From Pirellulales bacterium (GTDB taxonomy: Bacteria; Planctomycetota; Planctomycetia; Pirellulales; UBA1268): DNA of 32,532 bases. Below, piece after piece: positions 14,254 to 21,992 of the stretch. Both the position numbers and the translations under genes were made by a program. Position 1 is the first letter of the stretch; every line of letters begins with the position of its first letter. The notes under the pieces were generated by a model. That model did not search any database. It saw only the letters and a list, made by a program, of their open reading frames with translations, and had not been told where the DNA came from. Location of the stretch: NCBI GenBank assembly GCA_017853835.1, contig JAFMIU010000038.1:1-32532 (forward strand), in the 5' to 3' direction.

Positions 14254-16571
14254 TGCGATGCACACCCTTCGTCGGCCTGCTGGCCGTCGCCCTGTCGGTG
14301 TCGGCCGGGGCGGCCGATCTGCCGCAGCTCGATCCGGCGGCCCTTGGATTCGACCCGCAGCGGCTCGCGGGCATCGACGGCCTCGTCGCCGAGGCACTTG
14401 CCGAGCATCGGATGCCAGGCTGCGTCGTGTGCCTCGGTCGCTCGAACGGCATCGCGTGGCTGAAGGCCTACGGTCAGCGGGCCCTCGAGCCCGCCCGTGA
14501 GCCGATGACGACCGACACCGTGTTCGATCTCGCGTCGCTCACGAAGCCGGTCGCCACGGCGACGGCCGTCATGCGACTCGTGGAGCAGGGAAGGCTGCGG
14601 CTCTCCGACCCGGTGGCCGTTCACCTTCCCGAGTTTGGGGCGCGGGGCAAGGCAACGGTGACGATCCACGATCTGCTCACGCATCAGAGCGGCCTCATCG
14701 CCGACAACGCGATCGACGACTATGCCGACGGCCCGGCACGGGCGTTCGAGCGGATCTGGGACCTCGAACTGCTTCACCCGCCCGGTACGAAGTTCATCTA
14801 TTCCGATGTCAACTTCATCGTGCTCGGAGCGCTGGTTGAGAGGATCATGGAGGCTCCGCTCGACGAGGTCGTGGCCCGCGACACCTTCCTTCCGCTCGGC
14901 ATGACCGAAACGGGCTACCGTCCACCGGCCAGCCTCCGCGACCAAATCGCCCCAACGGAGCAGCGGGATGGCCACTGGATGCGGGGCGAGGTGCACGACC
15001 CACGTGCCTGGAAACTCGGTGGCGTCGCCGGTCATGCCGGGCTCTTCGGAACGGCCGGCGATCTGGCCCGGTATGCGACCACGATGCTCCGCGGAGGGAG
15101 CCTCGATGGCGTCCAGGTGCTCTCGCCATCTGCCGTCGCCACCATGACCCGTGGCTGGAGAATTCCGGGCGGCGGCCAGCGGGGCCTCGGGTGGGACAAG
15201 CGCAGCCCGCTCTCGAGCAATCGCGGCGATCTGCTGTCGGAGTCGGCCTTCGGGCACGGCGGCTTCACGGGAACGGCGATGTGGATCGACCCCGACCTCG
15301 ACCTCTTCGTCGTCTTTCTCTCCAACCGTGTTCACCCAAACGGCAAGGGACTCGTCAATCCATTGATCGCCCGCATTGCGTCGTGTGCCGCCGGGGCGAT
15401 CACCGCGTCCGATCTGCCCCCTGCGCCGGAGTCGTCGCGTCCCGTGCTCACCGGCATCGACGTGCTCGTGCGCGACAACTTTCGCCACCTGGCAGGAAAA
15501 CGGGTCGCGGTGATCACCAACCACACCGGGCTCGATCGCGACCGTCACCGCACGGCCACCCTGCTGAGCAAGGCCGAGGGCATCCGTCTGGTGGCGATCT
15601 TCGGCCCCGAGCATGGAGCGACAGGCACCTTTGATCAGGCCACCGTCCCCGACGGCGTGGATGAGGAGACGGGCGTGCCCGTGAAGAGCCTGTACGGCAA
15701 GACCCGACGGCCGACCGCGGCGATGCTGGCCGACGTCGACGCCATCGTGTTCGACATCCAAGACATCGGGTGCCGTTTCTACACCTACATCGCCACGATG
15801 CTCGAGGCGATGAAGGCGGCGGCTGAGCATGGCAAGACCTTCGTCGTGCTCGACCGACCGAATCCGATCAACGGCGTCAGCATGGCGGGTCCGCTCGTGG
15901 ACGCTGGCCGCGGATCGTTTGTCGGCTGCCATCCGATCCCGTTGCGGCACGGCATGACCGTGGGCGAACTGGCCAGCATGTGTGCGGCCGACCTGAAGCT
16001 CGACCTTGATCTTGTCGTGATCCCCTGCGAGGGCTGGCGGCGGGCCGATGCGTTCGACGCGACGGGCCTGGAATGGGTGAACCCGTCGCCCAACATGCGG
16101 AGCCTGACCGAGGCGTTCCTCTACCCGGGCATCGGCCTTCTCGAGTTCACCAATCTGTCGGTGGGCCGTGGCACCGACACGCCATTCGAGGTGATCGGGG
16201 CACCGTGGCTCGACGGCCGGCCCCTCGCCGACGCCCTCGCCGCACGGCACGTCCCGGGCGTGGGTTTCGTGCCGATTCGTTTCACGCCGAAGGCGAGCAC
16301 GTTTTCGGGGGAGGCGTGCGGAGGCGTGAACATCACGATCACCGATCGGGCCTCGCTCGACCCGGTTCGCGTCGGCCTCGAGATCGCCGTCGCCATCCGC
16401 CGCCTGCATCCCCAGGCCTGGAAGGCCGAGAAGCTCGACGGCCTCCTCCTGCATCGCACAACGCTCACCGCCATCCTCGCCGGTGAACCGGCCGACGTGG
16501 TGCTCCGGTCGTCACGGGACGGACTGAAGGAGTTTGCCGCACGCCGGGGTGGGTGGCTGCTCTACCCTTGA
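14250..16571 (+). CDS. Exported fusion: beta-lactamase-fold hydrolase (AmiE-like) + NamZ exo-muramidase (DUF1343, GH171)
   Basis: A 773-residue two-domain protein. It has a signal peptide ([22 protein letters not shown]), then a class C beta-lactamase-like serine hydrolase (about 30-390) with Ser96-x-x-Lys99 in LASLTKP, Tyr184-Ser-Asp in IYSDVNF and His336-Gly-Gly in GHGGFTG. The second half (about 400-773) is DUF1343/NamZ. It shows VITNHTGLD, FGPEHG (Glu454), SLYGKTRRPT, DIQDIGCRFYTY, LDRPNPINGVSMAGPL, PLRHGMTVGELA, and NPSPNMRSLTEAFLYPGIGL with TNLSVGRGTDTPFE. B. subtilis has these as separate neighbours of murQ: YbbE (AmiE, MurNAc-L-Ala amidase) and YbbC (NamZ, which releases terminal MurNAc). 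The fusion would trim peptides and release MurNAc outside the cytoplasm. The start overlaps the symporter stop (ATGA). A second ATG at 14253 is possible. Confidence 0.92.
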   Translation: MMRCTPFVGLLAVALSVSAGAADLPQLDPAALGFDPQRLAGIDGLVAEALAEHRMPGCVVCLGRSNGIAWLKAYGQRALEPAREPMTTDTVFDLASLTKPVATATAVMRLVEQGRLRLSDPVAVHLPEFGARGKATVTIHDLLTHQSGLIADNAIDDYADGPARAFERIWDLELLHPPGTKFIYSDVNFIVLGALVERIMEAPLDEVVARDTFLPLGMTETGYRPPASLRDQIAPTEQRDGHWMRGEVHDPRAWKLGGVAGHAGLFGTAGDLARYATTMLRGGSLDGVQVLSPSAVATMTRGWRIPGGGQRGLGWDKRSPLSSNRGDLLSESAFGHGGFTGTAMWIDPDLDLFVVFLSNRVHPNGKGLVNPLIARIASCAAGAITASDLPPAPESSRPVLTGIDVLVRDNFRHLAGKRVAVITNHTGLDRDRHRTATLLSKAEGIRLVAIFGPEHGATGTFDQATVPDGVDEETGVPVKSLYGKTRRPTAAMLADVDAIVFDIQDIGCRFYTYIATMLEAMKAAAEHGKTFVVLDRPNPINGVSMAGPLVDAGRGSFVGCHPIPLRHGMTVGELASMCAADLKLDLDLVVIPCEGWRRADAFDATGLEWVNPSPNMRSLTEAFLYPGIGLLEFTNLSVGRGTDTPFEVIGAPWLDGRPLADALAARHVPGVGFVPIRFTPKASTFSGEACGGVNITITDRASLDPVRVGLEIAVAIRRLHPQAWKAEKLDGLLLHRTTLTAILAGEPADVVLRSSRDGLKEFAARRGGWLLYP

Positions 16572-16655
16572 TACCGGAACCCCTGATACCGGAACCCCTG
16601 ATACCGGAACCCCTGACACCGGAACCCCTGACACCGGAACCTGATACCGGACCCT
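16570..16655. repeat. 15-bp tandem repeat
   Basis: Three identical copies of GATACCGGAACCCCT at 16570-16614 are followed by GACACCGGAACCCCT (16615-16629) and two shortened copies (16630-16642 and 16643-16655). The first copy begins inside the TGA stop of the fusion gene. The unit contains CCGG. No hairpin or ORF explains it, and it looks like a recently expanded minisatellite, possibly variable between strains. Confidence 0.9.
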
Positions 16656-16728
16656 GACACCCGCGTGATCTGGCGCGACAGCCCCGGCACGGAAGCCGCC
16701 TCGGCCACGACCCGGGGGGAATAAATTA

Positions 16729-16757
16729 TTGACACCCCACGGCGGTTCCGCTTGAAT
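16729..16757 (+). promoter_or_regulatory. Sigma-70-type promoter for the PEP-CTERM gene
   Basis: A perfect -35 TTGACA at 16729-16734 is followed by a 17-bp spacer and TTGAAT (4 of 6 to the -10 consensus) at 16752-16757. An AT-rich stretch (AATAAATTATT), rare in this GC-rich window, lies just upstream and could act as an UP element. The transcript would start near 16764, about 38 bp before the ATG, with AGGG about 8 bp before the start. Confidence 0.6.
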
Positions 16758-16801
16758 CTAGGGAGGGCTCAATCGAGGCATTTCATCGGCGAGGGCAATC
16801 C

Positions 16802-19800
16802 ATGAGACTCACGCGTCTTTCGTTTGGCGGACGCTCCGGCGGCAGAAACTGGAATGGTGCGTGGCTGCTTGGCCTGGCGCCGCTCGTGTGGTGTACCGCC
16901 GCGCACGCCCAGATCACGCTCACCGAGGTCACCCGCTTCAACCTCGACGCCATCACCTCGGGCACGAATAGCGATGGCTCCGCAAACACCCGCTATGTCG
17001 GCAACAGCGTCAACTCGGTTGCCTGGAACGGATCACGGCTCTTCGTGGCTGGTTTTGTCAACTCAGGGCAGGGTGGCCTCTACGACAACGAAGGCATCAT
17101 CGAGATCACGAACACCGCCACCACCGGCATCATTACCTCCTCAGCCGTGACCTACGGAAGCCGGTTTGGCTACTACCCCGGCGTCAACAGCCGCGGCTAC
17201 ACCGGACTCGCACTGAGCGGCAACCGACTCTTTGCCTCGCTCGATCTCGGAGCGGCCTATCCGTCGAACGTCGCTCCAGGCATGGCCGGCTACGACATCT
17301 CCGGCACGGCTGCCGTCCAGTCGTGGGCGCTCGGCAATGTCCGCGGCAGCGTGAATGTCTCGGTCGATCCGGGCTACGTCGTCTCCGGCACCAGCCAAGG
17401 GGGTTCGGGCGTTGCCTGGGGCACGTTCGGAACCGGAAGCACCTCCCGCATCCTCAATAACGCCGCGACGGGCGCCTACATCTACACGACGGCCACGACG
17501 GGCAGCACGGCCCAGGGCCTGCAGTGGCGGCTCCCGTCGCCCACGATGCCGCAATACGCTCGCTCGCTCGACTTCGACCCGGACACCGGCGACGTCTACG
17601 GCCGCACCGGCAACTGGGTTACCAAGGCCGTCCGGACGGGCACCAACTCCGCGGACACACCCATCGCCCTCTGGAACACCTACACCGGCTCGAACGTCGT
17701 CGGGCAAAACATCGCATTCCTGAGCAACACCACCAACGGCGACCTCGTCGTCTTCAACGAACGATCCGACTCGTCATACCCCCAGACGCTCTCGCAAGCG
17801 GTCCAGTTTCTCGATCCCAATGGAGCGGGGCAGTCGGCGACGTGGAACTTCCTCGGGGGAGCATCGTCTGGAGACGTCCAGAAGACCGGCTGGTATGACT
17901 TTTCTTTCGACCCGGTCACCCAGACGCTGGCCATCGCCCAGCCCGAGACCTACCGGGTGTCGATCTTCAAGTTTGGCTCGCCCGACCCATCCACACAGCT
18001 CCGCTGGGCAGCCGATGGCGTGACCCTCGGCGGCGATGGAACCTGGGACACGGGCGTGTCGCAGACGTGGGCCGGAAGCTACGGCCCTGAAGTGTGGAAC
18101 TCCGGAGCCAACGCCTTCTTCGGCGGATCGACGTATCCGACCAGCAGCGTCACCGTGGCGGCCGGTGGCGTGAGTGTGGGTCGAGGCATGTCCTTCGTGT
18201 CGAATGGCTACACGATCGGCGGAGACCAGATCACGCTGGCCGGCACATCTGCGCCGACCAACAATCTCTACGTCGATCCCGCGGTGACGGCAACCGTCAA
18301 CGCGTCGATCGCCGCGGCCAGCGGCCTTTCGAAATCAGGTGCCGGCACGCTCGTGGTCGGGGGCACGATCACCGGCGGCAACGTGTTCGTCAACAACGGC
18401 ACGCTTTCCCTCGCCTCCACCGGCGCGATCCAGCCCGATGCCCTTCGTGGCATCTCGATCCTCGCCACGGGCACCCTCGACGTGACCCAGATTCCGGGCG
18501 GGTACGCCCTGCCTGCGGCAACCGGCCTCGCCGGGGCCGGCAGGGTGGCGGGTGATGTCACGATCACCGCCAACTCCGTGGTGTCGCCAGGATCGAACGT
18601 CGGCATCCTCACCATCACACAGGATGCGACCGTGTCGGCAGGCGGCAACTACAACTGGCAGGTCACGAGCGGCTCCGGCGTGATCGGCAATGCGTGGGAC
18701 CTGCTGACCGTGGGAGGAACGCTCACGATCGCCGCCACGTCGGCCGACCCTTTCAAGGTCAACCTCTGGAGCCTGTCGAGCACGAATCCTGACGTGAACG
18801 GGGCCATCTCCAATTTCGATTCGACGCAAAACTACACGTGGACCATCGCCTCGGCGTCCGGGGGGATCAGCGGGTTCTCGGCCGACAAGTTTCTGGTCAA
18901 CACCTCCGCCACCAACGGCACCGGCGGCTTCTCGAATCCCTACGGTGCAGGCACGTTCAGCCTCGCCCAAGACGGCAACAACCTCAATCTCGTTTTCACC
19001 GCCGGGGCCCCGACCGTGATCACGATCAACGTGACGAGTGGCACCCAGACCCAGAATGAGGCCGGGTATCCCACCCTGTCGGGCTCGATTCCGGTGGTGA
19101 AGACCGGCGCCGGCACGCTCGTGCTCGACCAGGCCAACACGCTCTCGGGGTCGACGACGGTTCAACAGGGCGTGCTGCAACTGGCCAACATCCAGGCGAT
19201 TCAGTCGAGCATTGTCACGCCCCTTGCGGGAGGCACCGTTTCGCTCGCGCCCTATCAGACGACCGTCGTTGGCGGCCTCGACCCCAACGCCGGAGGCCTC
19301 GTGGACGTGGGCAATGGGCTCGTGATCGTGGCGGGAGGGCTTTCCGCGTCGTCGATGGTCACGGCGATCGTGAGCGGCTTCGGCGATGGATCATGGAACG
19401 GCTCGGCCGGCATCGTCTCGAGCGCGGCGGCAGCCGATGCAGGCGTGGGCGTTCCGCGTGCCGTCGGCTGGCTCGACAACGGAGACGGCACCGTCACCTT
19501 CGCGTATGCAGCCCCCGGCGACACCAACCTCGATTGGGCGATCGACCTGCTCGACATCGGCACCTACCTCGCGGGCGCGAAGTATGACACCGGTGATCCG
19601 TCGAGTTGGTCAGAGGGCGACTACACCTACGACGGTCTCGTCGACATCACCGACGTGGCCCTCTACCTTGGCACCGGACTCTTCGACACCGGTCCCTACA
19701 ACGCTCCTTCGGGCAGCGTGGCCGCGGTTCCAGAGCCGTCGGTCGTGGCGGCCGCCGTCAGCGTCAGCCTGGCCGTCTGCGTCGCCCGACGGCGGCGGTC

Positions 19801-19807
19801 GCGGTGA
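16802..19807 (+). CDS. PEP-CTERM protein with autotransporter-type beta-strand repeats and dockerin-like segment
   Basis: A 1001-residue exported protein. Signal peptide (about 1-35, ending AHAQ). Residues about 36-395 form a repetitive all-beta region, possibly a propeller (phrases such as RLFVAGFVNSGQGG, LDFDPDTGDVYG and YDFSFDPVTQTLAIAQPE). Next come a W-rich segment (LRWAADGVTLGGDGTWDTG) and autotransporter-associated beta-strand repeats (LSKSGAGTLVVGGTITGG; VVKTGAGTLVLDQANTLSGS). Near the C-terminus are two dockerin-like calcium-type loops (GDTNLDWAIDLLDIGTYL and GDYTYDGLVDITDVALYL), then PEP-CTERM: VPEP, a hydrophobic stretch and RRRRSR, the signal for exosortase processing. The last 44 bp overlap the convergent GHL10 gene. 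Its C-terminal quarter is paralogous to that protein. Role unknown, probably surface or matrix. Confidence 0.87.
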   Translation: MRLTRLSFGGRSGGRNWNGAWLLGLAPLVWCTAAHAQITLTEVTRFNLDAITSGTNSDGSANTRYVGNSVNSVAWNGSRLFVAGFVNSGQGGLYDNEGIIEITNTATTGIITSSAVTYGSRFGYYPGVNSRGYTGLALSGNRLFASLDLGAAYPSNVAPGMAGYDISGTAAVQSWALGNVRGSVNVSVDPGYVVSGTSQGGSGVAWGTFGTGSTSRILNNAATGAYIYTTATTGSTAQGLQWRLPSPTMPQYARSLDFDPDTGDVYGRTGNWVTKAVRTGTNSADTPIALWNTYTGSNVVGQNIAFLSNTTNGDLVVFNERSDSSYPQTLSQAVQFLDPNGAGQSATWNFLGGASSGDVQKTGWYDFSFDPVTQTLAIAQPETYRVSIFKFGSPDPSTQLRWAADGVTLGGDGTWDTGVSQTWAGSYGPEVWNSGANAFFGGSTYPTSSVTVAAGGVSVGRGMSFVSNGYTIGGDQITLAGTSAPTNNLYVDPAVTATVNASIAAASGLSKSGAGTLVVGGTITGGNVFVNNGTLSLASTGAIQPDALRGISILATGTLDVTQIPGGYALPAATGLAGAGRVAGDVTITANSVVSPGSNVGILTITQDATVSAGGNYNWQVTSGSGVIGNAWDLLTVGGTLTIAATSADPFKVNLWSLSSTNPDVNGAISNFDSTQNYTWTIASASGGISGFSADKFLVNTSATNGTGGFSNPYGAGTFSLAQDGNNLNLVFTAGAPTVITINVTSGTQTQNEAGYPTLSGSIPVVKTGAGTLVLDQANTLSGSTTVQQGVLQLANIQAIQSSIVTPLAGGTVSLAPYQTTVVGGLDPNAGGLVDVGNGLVIVAGGLSASSMVTAIVSGFGDGSWNGSAGIVSSAAAADAGVGVPRAVGWLDNGDGTVTFAYAAPGDTNLDWAIDLLDIGTYLAGAKYDTGDPSSWSEGDYTYDGLVDITDVALYLGTGLFDTGPYNAPSGSVAAVPEPSVVAAAVSVSLAVCVARRRRSR

Positions 19808-21992
19808 GGATGGCCATCGCAGCCGCGACGCTGCAGATCGACGTCGGCTCGGGAACGGCCGTGAGCGATTGCGGAGCCGGCCGGTAGCCACCGGCATCGT
19901 AGAGGTTCGTGGCGAGCGACAGGCTGATGTCGAGGAGATCGACGATGCCGTCGGCGTTGAAGTCGCCCTCGCTCCACACGCTGGGCTCTCCGGTATCGAG
20001 CCGTGCCAGCGACAGAAACCCGGCCACGTCGAGCAGATCGATGGCGCCGTCGAGATCGACATCGCCCGGCGCCGCGTAGGCAACCGTCACGGAGCCGTCG
20101 TCATTGGCGAGCCAGCCGACGGCCCTCGCATTGCCGAGTTCGACATCGGCTGCCGCCACACTCGAGCTGATGCCTGAGTCGCCGTTCCACGAGCCGTCGC
20201 CAAGACCCTTGCGGATCGCCGCTACGAGGTCGCCTGTCGATGAGCCCGACCGAATCACCATCGTGCCCGCGCCGACGTCGATGAGTCCCCCCGCACCCAG
20301 GTCGAGCCCGCTGACCGTGGCGACCAGACCATCCGCGACGTCGAGGGTGGCTCCCGGCCGCACGATCACCGTCGTCGACTCGAGCGTCGTGCCGCCGGCG
20401 AGACGGAGCGTTCCGGCCTGCACGTCGACCCCGCCGGTGAGAGCCCTGCCACTTCCGGTGAGCACGAGCGTGCCGCCGCCGGTCTTCATGAGTCCGCTCG
20501 AACCCGACAGCGTGCCCGCCAGCGTCGTGACGACCCCGTCGGCCACGCGCACCGCATTCGCTTCCCGATTGATGCCCTTGAAGACGAGCGTGCCGCTCGT
20601 CAGGAGATACCCGTCGCTTCGAAACTCCAGGCCGCCCCCGACGCCAAGGCTGCCGGAAACGGTGACCGTGCCGCCGACGCCGTCGAAGATGCCCAAGGCA
20701 TCCTGCACCCAGATCGTGGATCGGTCGGTCCAGGTTGATGCCAGGGTGCTCCAGGTGCCGGAACCCCCACGACCGTCCGCCGCTCCCCATCGCACGGCGG
20801 TGAAGTGCGGGTTCGCCGCGGGGCCCGTTCCGGCGACGTTGTAGTAGGACGTGAGCTGGGCGTTGTAGTTGGAGGGGTTGCTCGTTCCCGACCGCGAAAC
20901 GCCCTCGCTGTACCAGATCGAGTGACCGAGGGCGTTGTCGGCCCTCGAGCGATTGAGCTGCTGTTCGAGATCGCTCCAGGGCGTTGCCGAGCCGGTGCCG
21001 AGCAGCCGAAGCCCCACGCCAAGTTCATCCCGATTCGTGCCCGACGCCGTCACCTGAAGTGGCCAGTCGGTGTTAAAGCTCGCGATCGTCGATCGATACA
21101 CCTGCGGCAGCACCTCGTCGGTCGCGCCCATCCACGTGGGCCAATCAGCACAGTAGTTGGCGGCGCTGAAACTGGCCGTCGACGGTGCCAGCGACACGAC
21201 CACCGAAGGCTTCGCCGCTTTGGCGGCCGCCGAGATCTCCTCGAAGAACGCCTTCGTCTTGTCCTGCCTCCAGGCCAAGAAGGCCGAATTGGAGGTCGTC
21301 GTCGGGAGATTACGCCCCGTCTCGGCCCTGTACACGGCCCGCGTGTAGTCGTCCCACCCAAACTGCACCGGCCAGGCCAGGTGATCGTCGAACTGCACGA
21401 TCTGCAGATCAAACTGGTTGATGGCGTCGACCACGATTCCCTTGATGAGGTTCCGCACCTCCGGAACGAGGGGATTCATCCAGACAAAGTTACTCGACGC
21501 ATTGGTGAAGTTGCCGGCCGAATCCTTGAGCAACCACCCCGTGCCGCTCGTGGTGCCAACGGTCCACGTCGCATCACGGCATGTCACGGCCAGCGAGTTC
21601 GACACGCCGCCGTACTGCGCCATCAGACCGTATTCAAACCATGCTCCGTGGATCAGGCCGGCATTCGCGGCAGCCGTTCGCGTTTCCGAGAGAAGGTTTC
21701 GACCGGCGAGCGTCGGATTGAGGGAGGGTCGTCCGGTGAAGGCAGACAGCGCCGGCGACGTGAAGTTCGTGTAGCCGTTCTTCCAAGCCTCGACATAGAC
21801 GGTGTTGAGGCCGGTGGTTCGGAGCGAGTTCATCGTGGTTGGCAGATTCGCAGCCGACCAGTCGTCGGAGCTCGTCGTCGTGATCCACGTGGCTCGGATT
21901 TCCGGGGCGGCGGCGGTAGTCACTCCCGAGCCCGTCAGCAGGCCGACGACCATGACGACGACTTCGCCCAACCGCTTTGAAAACGCTCTCAT
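19764..21992 (-). CDS. GHL10-like glycoside-hydrolase-fold protein with PEP-CTERM tail
   Basis: A 742-residue exported protein. Signal peptide 1-29 (ending TTAAA), then a GHL10-type TIM-barrel (about 30-370): EIRATWITTTSSDDW, NTVYVEAWKNGYTNF, GAWFEYGLMAQYGG, MNPLVPEVRNLIKGIVVDAI, and VQFDDHLAWPVQFGWDDYT with carboxylates suited to catalysis. The rest is a W-rich linker (VRWGAADGRGGSGTWS), a beta-strand repeat (LMKTGGGTLVLTGSGRAL), two dockerin-like loops (GDVDLDGAIDLLDVAGFL and GDFNADGIVDLLDISLSL) and PEP-CTERM (VPEP, hydrophobic stretch, GRRRRPG). Start: ATG 21992 overlaps the stop of the FAD gene in ATGA, better than the upstream TTG at 22007. The glycan substrate is unknown. Cotranscription with the FAD oxidoreductase suggests the two act together. 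Confidence 0.86.
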   Translation of the reverse strand: MRAFSKRLGEVVVMVVGLLTGSGVTTAAAPEIRATWITTTSSDDWSAANLPTTMNSLRTTGLNTVYVEAWKNGYTNFTSPALSAFTGRPSLNPTLAGRNLLSETRTAAANAGLIHGAWFEYGLMAQYGGVSNSLAVTCRDATWTVGTTSGTGWLLKDSAGNFTNASSNFVWMNPLVPEVRNLIKGIVVDAINQFDLQIVQFDDHLAWPVQFGWDDYTRAVYRAETGRNLPTTTSNSAFLAWRQDKTKAFFEEISAAAKAAKPSVVVSLAPSTASFSAANYCADWPTWMGATDEVLPQVYRSTIASFNTDWPLQVTASGTNRDELGVGLRLLGTGSATPWSDLEQQLNRSRADNALGHSIWYSEGVSRSGTSNPSNYNAQLTSYYNVAGTGPAANPHFTAVRWGAADGRGGSGTWSTLASTWTDRSTIWVQDALGIFDGVGGTVTVSGSLGVGGGLEFRSDGYLLTSGTLVFKGINREANAVRVADGVVTTLAGTLSGSSGLMKTGGGTLVLTGSGRALTGGVDVQAGTLRLAGGTTLESTTVIVRPGATLDVADGLVATVSGLDLGAGGLIDVGAGTMVIRSGSSTGDLVAAIRKGLGDGSWNGDSGISSSVAAADVELGNARAVGWLANDDGSVTVAYAAPGDVDLDGAIDLLDVAGFLSLARLDTGEPSVWSEGDFNADGIVDLLDISLSLATNLYDAGGYRPAPQSLTAVPEPTSICSVAAAMAILTATAAVGRRRRPG

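Noticed and set aside
14250..15400. Antibiotic-resistance beta-lactamase
   Set aside because: The fold and SxxK motif are present, but the fusion to NamZ and the murQ context point to a cell-wall amidase-like hydrolase rather than drug resistance.
14010..16454. An 814-residue open frame on the minus strand
   Set aside because: It is antisense to the amidase-like/NamZ fusion, whose motifs are unmistakable. Long antisense frames are expected at this GC content, and the translation shows no domain.
20805..21980. A 391-residue plus-strand frame
   Set aside because: Antisense shadow of the GHL10 gene, Arg-rich and without motifs.
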